Shown one piece after another: positions 53,076-60,524 of a stretch of DNA of 64,000 nucleotides. The translations under genes and the position numbers were made by a program. The notes below the pieces were generated by a model. The model had not been told where the DNA came from, searched no databases, and was given only the letters and a program-made list of their open reading frames with translations. Each line of letters opens with the position of its first letter. The stretch's first letter is position 1. This DNA comes from Crocinitomicaceae bacterium (GTDB lineage Bacteria; Bacteroidota; Bacteroidia; Flavobacteriales_D; Crocinitomicaceae): contig JABURP010000068.1 of assembly GCA_014762645.1 (NCBI GenBank), positions 1 to 64,000 of the forward strand, read 5' to 3'.

Positions 53076-53276
53076 TTAACTCATCCTGTCCAGGATTTCT
53101 TCATCATCATTTTCAGACGTTGGTAGCTTTTGAGGTAAGGCGAAGGACAGAATGGCAACTACACAACCTGCAAGAATAATGTATGTGGCACCATACCAAT
53201 GGAGTAATCTGAAAATCACACCGGTAACAATTAATATTACACTGATGTAATAACAAATATTTTTGGTGGTTTTCAT
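53076..53276 (-). CDS. Small GldL-like membrane protein
   Basis: A 66-residue protein with two membrane segments (about 8-24 and 31-48) and the segment FRLLHWYGATYIILAG, which resembles the FKLMHWPGA signature of GldL and many short Bacteroidota membrane proteins. The C-terminus is acidic. True GldL is longer and carries the motor-linked periplasmic part, so this is only a relative of its membrane hairpin. Function unknown. Confidence 0.7.
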   Translation of the reverse strand: MKTTKNICYYISVILIVTGVIFRLLHWYGATYIILAGCVVAILSFALPQKLPTSENDDEEILDRMS

Positions 53277-53303
53277 GAGATAGATTTGAAAAAACTTAAC
53301 GAG

Positions 53304-53921
53304 TTACTCTTCTTCAAGGAAATTAACCGAATTCATTTTATCGGTGTTTTTCAATTCTTCCTGATGTTCTCTATGCATTTTATCCCACTTGAGAACATCC
53401 TCTACTGATGGGTACAGTGAATTGAGCTTGTCTATATAATCTTGAGGAAAAAATTTAGGATCTCTTCCAAAGCGTTTTGAAACGACTAAATAGTCAGTTA
53501 AACCGGCATGGACAGCAAAAGTATCTGCCGTTATTTCAGCTTGTTTTATGAACCATTTATAATAGTAGTACTTGAATCCGAACAACGCCAGGTTTACACT
53601 GGATCGGTCCATATAATCTGTTATGTGACCAAGTTCATGACCTATCCAACCAATGACAATATCACTTGGGACGCGGCCATTTTCAAAATGCTTATTCTTG
53701 GTGAAGTAAGTTTTACTGATAATTACCTCAAATTGGCGCCATCTTCTAGGAAGGATCATGGTGCGGAGCCTGGGTTGTGCCAGCATGAACGATTTACGTT
53801 CAATTATTCTGAACCGGAAAATAATTCCATATTGTTCCAAATGCGGATAAAACTTCAGAGCTTCTTTGATCTCGTACTCCAGTTCCTTCGCCTTAATTGT
53901 ATGCTTTTTCGGATTATACAC
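53304..53921 (-). CDS. Putative zinc metallopeptidase-like protein (HExxH)
   Basis: A 205-residue protein without signal peptide. The motif GWIGHELGHITDY gives H95, E96 and H99; a third ligand candidate is E129 in QAEITADTFAVHAGL, about 30 residues downstream, the gluzincin-style ExxxD pattern. The region LALFGFKYYYYKWF between them could contact a membrane. It resembles minimal M48-like or minigluzincin proteins. Target unknown. Probably monocistronic with the GldL-like gene after it. Confidence 0.65.
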   Translation of the reverse strand: MYNPKKHTIKAKELEYEIKEALKFYPHLEQYGIIFRFRIIERKSFMLAQPRLRTMILPRRWRQFEVIISKTYFTKNKHFENGRVPSDIVIGWIGHELGHITDYMDRSSVNLALFGFKYYYYKWFIKQAEITADTFAVHAGLTDYLVVSKRFGRDPKFFPQDYIDKLNSLYPSVEDVLKWDKMHREHQEELKNTDKMNSVNFLEEE

Positions 53922-53963
53922 GCGTTTCGAATATAGAAATAATTAAAAAAACTAACGATAAAC

Positions 53964-54608
53964 TTACTTTTTAAGTAATTTGAATGCATGCGACCATTCT
54001 TGCCGTAACATTCCTGGGATACACCACAATATACACAGTGGCTCTATGGCTCTGGCACTTTCTGCGCCTCCCATATCTTCTACTTCCCACCCAAAGTCCT
54101 TCAAAATTTGTTCCACTTCTTTTTTTGCCTTTTCATTGTTACCACAAATAAACATAGTTGGTGTTGACTCAAAGTCAGGATCTACCATGTGCGCATTTCC
54201 TACTGAATTAAATGCTTTGACAAAGTTTACTTTTGGAGCATAATCCTGCAGTGACTCCATTAAAGAATGGTTGAGATCGGTAAAGAACTTCAGCACCCCA
54301 TTTTCCGGTGCTTCTTTGGCAATTGGATTTGTGGCGTCAATGACTGTTTTTCCTTCTAAATTTTCTAAATCAGCTATGCCAAGGGCATTTTGGGCCACTG
54401 AACCACCTACAGCCAAAACAATAATATCTCCAAATGCAGCAGTGTCTTCAAATGATCCTACTTCCGCACCACTGTTCTCCAGCAACCAATCTTTTAATTT
54501 TACAGGATCACGTGTTCCCAGCATAGTTTTATAACCGTGTTTGAGAAATCCTGTGCCTAAAGATTGTGCAACAGCACCGGAACCAATAATTCCTATTTTC
54601 TTTTTCAT
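53964..54608 (-). CDS. NADP oxidoreductase, F420-type coenzyme-binding fold
   Basis: A 214-residue protein with a Rossmann start IGIIGSGAVAQSLGTGFLKHGY and the downstream TRDP motif (Arg for the NADP phosphate), then IVLAVGGS, VIDATNP and FVKAFNSVGNAHMVDPDF. This matches the F420_oxidored family, which in non-F420 bacteria often acts as NADPH-dependent reductase. Substrate unknown. One base separates its start from the stop of the VIT1/CCC1 gene upstream. Confidence 0.82.
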   Translation of the reverse strand: MKKKIGIIGSGAVAQSLGTGFLKHGYKTMLGTRDPVKLKDWLLENSGAEVGSFEDTAAFGDIIVLAVGGSVAQNALGIADLENLEGKTVIDATNPIAKEAPENGVLKFFTDLNHSLMESLQDYAPKVNFVKAFNSVGNAHMVDPDFESTPTMFICGNNEKAKKEVEQILKDFGWEVEDMGGAESARAIEPLCILWCIPGMLRQEWSHAFKLLKK

Positions 54609-54609
54609 T

Positions 54610-55338
54610 TTATTTCGTAATTAAATATTCTAAAAAATCTCCCACATAGTAAGCAACACTAGCGGCAAGAGCCCCTAATAGAAGTGTTTCAGCTATACTT
54701 TTGATGGCATGAGTTTGAGTAACCTTGCTTTTAAAATAACCGACAACAGCAAACCCAAGACCTGTTAATAATGAAGTAGCCAGGAACAGGTTGATACCGA
54801 TTGGTGCAATATAATCCCACAGATAGATGCTAATTGGAATAATTCCGATCAGCATAAACGATATATAAGTCGCAACACCTATTCCAATGGGAGATTTGTC
54901 CTCCGGTATCATCTCCAGTTCATCTTTCATCATAACATCCACCCAGCGGTCTTTATCTTCAATAATCTTAGCAACGATTTGCTCTAATAACTCTCCTTCA
55001 AAGCCTTTCTGTCTGTATATTTCACGAACTTCTTCAATTTCAGTATCCCGTTTGTTGTCTATTTCCCAATATTCAATTTTTCTATGCTTGTTATACTTTG
55101 CGCGGGCTGATTTATTAGATAAATATGCGCCGACCGACATAGAAAACCCATCTGCAAATAAATTGGCGAATCCCAGAATGATAATAATTGAACTATCTAA
55201 TCCGGCACCCACTGAACCTGCAACAACGGCAAACGTGGTTACACATCCGTCAATTCCTCCATACACAAATTCGTTCAGGTATTTATCCAAAAACTTATTG
55301 CTTGTTGACTGGTGCAGTGAATGATCATCCATGTTCAA
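54610..55338 (-). CDS. VIT1/CCC1-family transporter
   Basis: A 242-residue membrane protein of the vacuolar iron transporter family. The N-terminal LNEFVYGGIDGCVTTFAVVAG and FADGFSMSVGAYLSNKS are family signatures, followed by the charged cytoplasmic metal-binding region (about 85-150, EIDNKRDTEIEEVREIYRQKG) and three C-terminal membrane segments. It likely exports Fe2+ or Mn2+ to limit metal toxicity. No regulator is adjacent. Confidence 0.88.
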   Translation of the reverse strand: MNMDDHSLHQSTSNKFLDKYLNEFVYGGIDGCVTTFAVVAGSVGAGLDSSIIIILGFANLFADGFSMSVGAYLSNKSARAKYNKHRKIEYWEIDNKRDTEIEEVREIYRQKGFEGELLEQIVAKIIEDKDRWVDVMMKDELEMIPEDKSPIGIGVATYISFMLIGIIPISIYLWDYIAPIGINLFLATSLLTGLGFAVVGYFKSKVTQTHAIKSIAETLLLGALAASVAYYVGDFLEYLITK

Positions 55339-55405
55339 CTAAATTTAACATTAAATTGTGATTTTACTCTTGTAACGATACCCAAAACACAAATTATAAG
55401 CATAG

Positions 55406-55975
55406 ATGAGAACGCTATTGCTGATATTGTTTCTAATAGGATTTCGTGCATTGGCTCTGGACACCCTTTGTACGCACCCGAAGTATCCTCCAATTACTTA
55501 CCGGAACGGAGAGTACAGGTTTTATAAATACACAGCAAAATACATCCCCGAGAGTATGTTGCATTGCTTTAAAATTCTGGCAACTTGTGGAGACCAACAG
55601 TTGTGCACATTTATGAAACGTACAGAAGAAGAGGTAGTGAAAGACGGCATGTACCAAAAGGGATTTAGAATGAGGAAGGAATTTTGCCTGGATGGCTATT
55701 CCTCATTTGTTGGCTTCTTTCACCGAAGAGGAATTTATTACCCTTATGCTATGAAAACGTATATTCTGTTGTGTTTTCATCAATATTTGAATAAAGAAAA
55801 AATTCGTTGGCATTACAATAAAAGGTTGGCGTTAGATGAACGCAAAGAACTAAACAAAGCCTGGAAAGACCGGTTAGATCATGTTTTTGAACCTATAATT
55901 TTGGATGCTGAGCCAGCAGATATTGTTGACCCTGTGTTTCTGGATCCTATCGAGAAAGAGTTTTACACGTATTAA
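55406..55975 (+). CDS. Secreted protein of unknown function
   Basis: A 189-residue protein starting with a signal peptide (MRTLLLILFLIGFRALA). The mature part is rich in Tyr, Arg and Lys and has seven Cys, which may pair. No family recognised. It is convergent with the phosphoribosyltransferase gene, eight bases away. Confidence 0.6.
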   Translation: MRTLLLILFLIGFRALALDTLCTHPKYPPITYRNGEYRFYKYTAKYIPESMLHCFKILATCGDQQLCTFMKRTEEEVVKDGMYQKGFRMRKEFCLDGYSSFVGFFHRRGIYYPYAMKTYILLCFHQYLNKEKIRWHYNKRLALDERKELNKAWKDRLDHVFEPIILDAEPADIVDPVFLDPIEKEFYTY

Positions 55976-55982
55976 GTTCGAA

Positions 55983-56483
55983 TCACTCGATATAGGCAAC
56001 TTCCTCTTTGTCCAATTCAACAATAATATTGTCTTTCAGAGTGGTGGATATATTTACACCTACAAAATCAGCCTGAACCGGAAACCTGCGGTGGGTTCTG
56101 TTGACAAGTGTGGCTACCTTAAGCAATTTAAGAGGGTTTTCCAGTAGTTTTTTAACCGCGTATATCATAGTTCTTCCTGAGTTGATGACATCATCAACCA
56201 ATACAACCGTAGCAGACTTTAATTCCGATTCCGGGATTGAAAACGTCACCTCTTTATTGAGCGGAGCATCTTTATCAACCATTATTTTGAATAGTCGGAT
56301 TTCCTGGTCAGAGTGCTGTGCCAACTGCTCTACGAGGCGCTCGGCAAATAAATAACCGTTGCCTTCAATTCCTGCGACATAAACTTTCTTTTCTTCAAAA
56401 GTGTTTTCGAGAATTTCAAAAGCAATTCTTTCCGTCTTTTGGCGAATTTGTGCTTTGTTGAGAACTATGGAACTTGGGTTCAT
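55983..56483 (-). CDS. PyrR-like phosphoribosyltransferase
   Basis: A 166-residue type I PRTase. The PRPP-binding motif VVLVDDVINSGRT is at 93-105, with VYVAGIEGNGYLFAERL before it and HRRFPVQADFVG after, as in PyrR/uracil phosphoribosyltransferases. PyrR in Firmicutes controls pyrimidine genes by binding mRNA and also has weak UPRTase activity. Divergence from carB, a pyrimidine/arginine gene, fits, but no PyrR-type binding loop was identified in the 173 bases between them. Confidence 0.8.
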   Translation of the reverse strand: MNPSSIVLNKAQIRQKTERIAFEILENTFEEKKVYVAGIEGNGYLFAERLVEQLAQHSDQEIRLFKIMVDKDAPLNKEVTFSIPESELKSATVVLVDDVINSGRTMIYAVKKLLENPLKLLKVATLVNRTHRRFPVQADFVGVNISTTLKDNIIVELDKEEVAYIE

Positions 56484-56598
56484 GTTTCAAATATACTAAT
56501 TACTCTTTATCAGACTTACTTTGGGACTCACTTCAAAAAATGTATTAGATAGCTATGAATTCACAAGAATGTGGATAAGATTACTGAAATGTTAATTT

Positions 56599-56625
56599 TT
56601 TGATACAAAATTCTAAGTAAATTTG
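56599..56625 (+). promoter_or_regulatory. Probable promoter of carB
   Basis: TTTG (56599-56602) and TAAATTTG (56618-56625) fit the Bacteroidota -33/-7 consensus; the spacer of 15 bases is short. The carB ATG is 31 bases further on. Confidence 0.45.
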
Positions 56626-56656
56626 CAGGCAATTTAATTGCAACATTCCTCCCCTT

Positions 56657-59473
56657 ATGCCAAGAGATAAATCTATCAAGTCCATCCTGATCATAGGAAG
56701 TGGACCTATTGTTATTGGGCAGGCTTGTGAGTTCGATTATTCGGGTTCTCAAGCAGCTAAATCATTGAGAGACGAAGGTATTGAAGTAACACTGATAAAC
56801 AGTAATCCGGCTACGATTATGACGGATCCGGTTGTTGCGGACAACATATATCTGAAGCCATTGACCTATGAATCCATTGAAGAAATATTAAAGAAACACG
56901 ATATAGATGCCGTTCTTCCTACAATGGGAGGCCAGACGGCACTCAATCTCGCCATTAAATGTGACGAGTTGGGACTTTGGGATGAGTATGGTGTTAAAAT
57001 GGTTGGTGTAGATATCAATGCTATTGAAATCACCGAAAACAGGGAAGCCTTTAGAGACCTGATGGAAAGAATTGACATTCCTATGGCTCCACAGGCTGCT
57101 GCTAAATCGTTTCTGGAAGGAAAAGAAATTGCTCAAAAATTCGGTTTTCCACTTTGTGTACGGGCGTCTTATACGTTAGGTGGTGCCGGAGCAGCAGTGG
57201 TATATAATGAGGGCGAATTTGATAAATTGCTAACGAGAGGGCTGCATATTTCTCCTATCCACGAAGTGATGATTGATAAAGCCGTGATGGGATGGAAGGA
57301 ATATGAGTTGGAGTTATTGAGAGATGGTAATGACAATGTTGTGATCATCTGTTCAATTGAGAATTTTGACCCAATGGGTATCCATACAGGTGATTCAATT
57401 ACCGTAGCACCGGCAATGACCCTTTCAGATACTACCTTTCAGAAGATGAGAGACATGGCCATCAAGATGATGCGGGCCATAGGGAATTTTGCAGGAGGCT
57501 GTAATGTACAGTTTGCTGTTTCCAATGACGAAAATGAGGATATCATTGCCATTGAAATTAACCCAAGAGTTTCTCGTTCATCCGCCTTAGCTTCAAAAGC
57601 AACTGGGTATCCAATTGCAAAAATTGCAGCTAAACTGGCTATCGGGTATCATCTGGATGAATTAAAGAACCAAATTACCAAAACAACATCCGCATTATTC
57701 GAACCTACCCTGGATTACGTTATTGTGAAAATTCCAAGATGGAACTTCTCAAAATTTGATGGTGCAGATCCGCAACTCGGATTACAAATGAAGTCAGTTG
57801 GTGAGGTGATGGGAATTGGAAGAAGTTTCCAGGAAGCACTACAAAAGGCTTGTCAATCACTTGAAATTGGAAGAAACGGACTTGGGGCAGATGGGCGCGA
57901 GTTAACCAATCAGGATAAAATATTATACAGCCTGGAAAAACCTTCAGGTGATCGATTGTTCCATATATATGATGCGATTAAACTGGGTATTCCATTTAAA
58001 ACCATCAAGGAAAAAACGCGAATTGACAACTGGTTCTTAAGACAGATAGAAGACCTGATTCATTTGGAAAGAAAGATAGAAAAACACAAAGTTGAAGATA
58101 TACCAAAAGAATTACTGTTTGAAGCCAAACAAAAAGGATATGCCGACCGGCAGATCGCTCATTTGTTAAGATGTCTGGAGTCTGAAGTATATTCTAAGCG
58201 CAATGAAATGGGAATCAAGCGGGTGTATAAACTGGTTGATACCTGTGCAGCAGAATTTGAAGCACAAACACCTTATTATTACTCAACTTTTGAAGAAGAG
58301 AACGAATCAGTTGTAACGGATAAGAAAAAGATTGTAGTTCTCGGCTCTGGTCCGAATAGAATAGGGCAAGGAATAGAATTCGATTACTCCTGTGTTCACG
58401 GTGTTCTGGCCGCAAAGGAGTGTGGTTATGAAACCATCATGATCAACTGTAATCCGGAAACAGTTTCTACAGACTTTGATACAGCAGATAAACTATATTT
58501 TGAACCAGTATTCTGGGAACATATTTACGACATTATTCTCCATGAGAATCCGGAAGGTGTTATTGTACAGCTAGGAGGTCAAACAGCCTTAAAATTGGCA
58601 GAAAAGCTGGAAAGATATGGGATTAAGATCATGGGAACTTCCTATGATGCGCTTGATTTAGCAGAAGACCGAGGGCGCTTCTCAAGATTACTAAAAGAAC
58701 TTGAAATTCCATATCCGAAATTTGGAGTTGTAGAAAGTGCTGAACAAGCATTGGATTTGGCGCAGGAGTTAGGTTATCCACTATTGGTAAGACCTTCGTA
58801 CGTACTTGGTGGGCAAAAGATGAAGATCGTCATTAACGATCACGACCTGGAACACCACGTAGTAGACATCCTTAATGAGATGCCGGAAAATCAAATATTG
58901 CTGGATCATTTTCTCGGTGGAGCTATAGAAGCTGAAGCAGATGCTATTTGTGATGGTGAGAATGTCTATATCATTGGAATTATGCAGCACATTGAGCCTG
59001 CCGGAATTCATTCGGGAGATTCGTATGCCGTATTACCACCGTATAATCTAGGAGACCTAATCGTTCATCAGATTGAGGATATTACCAAGAAAATTGCAGT
59101 TGCATTGCGAACAGTTGGATTGATCAATATTCAGTTTGCGATTAAAGATGATGTGGTTTACGTGATTGAAGCCAACCCTAGAGCGTCAAGAACTGTTCCG
59201 TTTATAGCGAAAGCATACGGTGAACCTTATGTTAATTTCGCTACGAAGGTAATGTTAGGAGAGAAAAAGGTGACGGATTTCAAATTTAACCCGAACCAAA
59301 ATGGGTACGCCATTAAAGTTCCGGTTTTCTCTTTTGAGAAGTTCCCGAACGTGAACAAAGAATTGGGACCAGAAATGAAATCTACCGGAGAGGCCATTGA
59401 GTTTATTAAGAACTTAAGAGATCCGCTCTTCCAGAAGATCTATAGTGAAAGAAATCTTTACCTTAGTAAATAA
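56657..59473 (+). CDS. carB: Carbamoyl-phosphate synthase large subunit, lacking the regulatory domain
   Basis: A 938-residue CarB: two homologous ATP-grasp halves (starting IKSILIIGSGPIVIGQACEFDYSG and KKIVVLGSGPNRIGQGIEFDYSC) that phosphorylate bicarbonate and carbamate. Both halves keep the YTLGG/YVLGG and EINPRVSRSS/EANPRASRT motifs. The protein ends at about the point where E. coli CarB (1073 residues) begins its MGS-like allosteric domain for UMP and ornithine, so feedback through that domain is absent. carA is not in the window. The stop overlaps the next ATG. Confidence 0.97.
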   Translation: MPRDKSIKSILIIGSGPIVIGQACEFDYSGSQAAKSLRDEGIEVTLINSNPATIMTDPVVADNIYLKPLTYESIEEILKKHDIDAVLPTMGGQTALNLAIKCDELGLWDEYGVKMVGVDINAIEITENREAFRDLMERIDIPMAPQAAAKSFLEGKEIAQKFGFPLCVRASYTLGGAGAAVVYNEGEFDKLLTRGLHISPIHEVMIDKAVMGWKEYELELLRDGNDNVVIICSIENFDPMGIHTGDSITVAPAMTLSDTTFQKMRDMAIKMMRAIGNFAGGCNVQFAVSNDENEDIIAIEINPRVSRSSALASKATGYPIAKIAAKLAIGYHLDELKNQITKTTSALFEPTLDYVIVKIPRWNFSKFDGADPQLGLQMKSVGEVMGIGRSFQEALQKACQSLEIGRNGLGADGRELTNQDKILYSLEKPSGDRLFHIYDAIKLGIPFKTIKEKTRIDNWFLRQIEDLIHLERKIEKHKVEDIPKELLFEAKQKGYADRQIAHLLRCLESEVYSKRNEMGIKRVYKLVDTCAAEFEAQTPYYYSTFEEENESVVTDKKKIVVLGSGPNRIGQGIEFDYSCVHGVLAAKECGYETIMINCNPETVSTDFDTADKLYFEPVFWEHIYDIILHENPEGVIVQLGGQTALKLAEKLERYGIKIMGTSYDALDLAEDRGRFSRLLKELEIPYPKFGVVESAEQALDLAQELGYPLLVRPSYVLGGQKMKIVINDHDLEHHVVDILNEMPENQILLDHFLGGAIEAEADAICDGENVYIIGIMQHIEPAGIHSGDSYAVLPPYNLGDLIVHQIEDITKKIAVALRTVGLINIQFAIKDDVVYVIEANPRASRTVPFIAKAYGEPYVNFATKVMLGEKKVTDFKFNPNQNGYAIKVPVFSFEKFPNVNKELGPEMKSTGEAIEFIKNLRDPLFQKIYSERNLYLSK

Positions 59474-59730
59474 TGATATTGCTAAGTATTACCGGACTTT
59501 TTCGTACAGTTCTGATTATTTTTGGAGTATTGTTCCTGCTGAGTTTACTTGGAAAAGTAGCTCAAGCCAGAAGGAATATGGCAGACGAAAAACGTATGCG
59601 ACAAGAAGATGAGAGAGCCAGAAATTTAAAAGATCAGGTCAGGCAAAATTACGGTAAAACAACTATCTCAAAAATTGACAAAAAAAACATCCCGGACTCA
59701 GAATATACCGATTTTGAAGAGGTTGATTAA
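59473..59730 (+). CDS. DUF4834 family protein
   Basis: An 85-residue protein with one N-terminal membrane segment (about 5-27, FRTVLIIFGVLFLLSLL) and a charged cytoplasmic tail ending YTDFEEVD, typical of DUF4834, a small Bacteroidota family of unknown role. The start overlaps the carB stop, and the stop abuts the FkbM methyltransferase ATG, so it is probably co-transcribed with both. Confidence 0.75.
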   Translation: MILLSITGLFRTVLIIFGVLFLLSLLGKVAQARRNMADEKRMRQEDERARNLKDQVRQNYGKTTISKIDKKNIPDSEYTDFEEVD

Positions 59731-60519
59731 ATGAAATTTCTTCGAAAAATATTAGTCAAAATCCTTGGTTTAAAGGGCTATCTCAAATTTGTGAGCAGGA
59801 CCTATATCCGTATGATACGGAAGGGAAAGATGAAGGAGAAGTATGCTGAACTCTACTTCGTAGAAAAGATAGTCAACCCCGGAGACGTAATTTTAGATAT
59901 TGGAGCCAATCTTGGCTATTACTCTTACTTTATGGCCAGAAAAATGGGGCAGTCTGGCAAATTATTGGCGGTTGAGCCTATCCCCTTGTTTGCAGAAGTT
60001 TGGACCTCCAATTTGAAACCATTTAAGTCATTTGATATCACTCTATTTAACTGCGCTCTTGGTAATGAAGCCCAGGAAAAGGTGAAAATGTCAATCCCAG
60101 TTGTAAATGGTGTGGTTCGTCATGGGCTAACACGCGTTGTGGAAGAAGATAACGTTCCGGGAGAGTCGTTGATTTCATTTGAGGTTCCTATGAAAGTAGG
60201 TGATGACCTTATTCAGGAGAAAGCACTTTCTAAACTTGATTACATAAAATGTGATGTTGAGGGATATGAACAATACGTAATTCCATCACTGGATAAAACG
60301 ATCGATCAATTTAAGCCACTTTTTCAGATTGAGCTTGGTGGAGAGGAAAACAGAAGAAATGTGGTTAATTATCTACTTAAAAAAGGTTATAACATCCATA
60401 TTTTGGACGGGGATTTCCTAATTCCTATTCAAAAAAATGATATTTTTAGCCTCAATCAGGATTTCTACTTTATCCACGGCGATAAAATGGCCAAATCTCA
60501 ACATTTGATCCGAAAATAA
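59731..60519 (+). CDS. FkbM family methyltransferase
   Basis: A 262-residue SAM methyltransferase. GDVILDIGANLGYYS (motif I) and LLAVEPIP (acidic loop), then KLDYIKCDVEGYEQYVIPSL, the FkbM family signature. Such enzymes often O-methylate sugars of glycans; the YfhO and GT2 genes that follow favour that reading. The acceptor is unknown. Confidence 0.9.
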   Translation: MKFLRKILVKILGLKGYLKFVSRTYIRMIRKGKMKEKYAELYFVEKIVNPGDVILDIGANLGYYSYFMARKMGQSGKLLAVEPIPLFAEVWTSNLKPFKSFDITLFNCALGNEAQEKVKMSIPVVNGVVRHGLTRVVEEDNVPGESLISFEVPMKVGDDLIQEKALSKLDYIKCDVEGYEQYVIPSLDKTIDQFKPLFQIELGGEENRRNVVNYLLKKGYNIHILDGDFLIPIQKNDIFSLNQDFYFIHGDKMAKSQHLIRK

Positions 60520-60524
60520 AATCT

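Noticed and set aside
56484-56656. PyrR-binding attenuator before carB
   Set aside because: No terminator hairpin with T-run or recognisable PyrR loop was found in this stretch.
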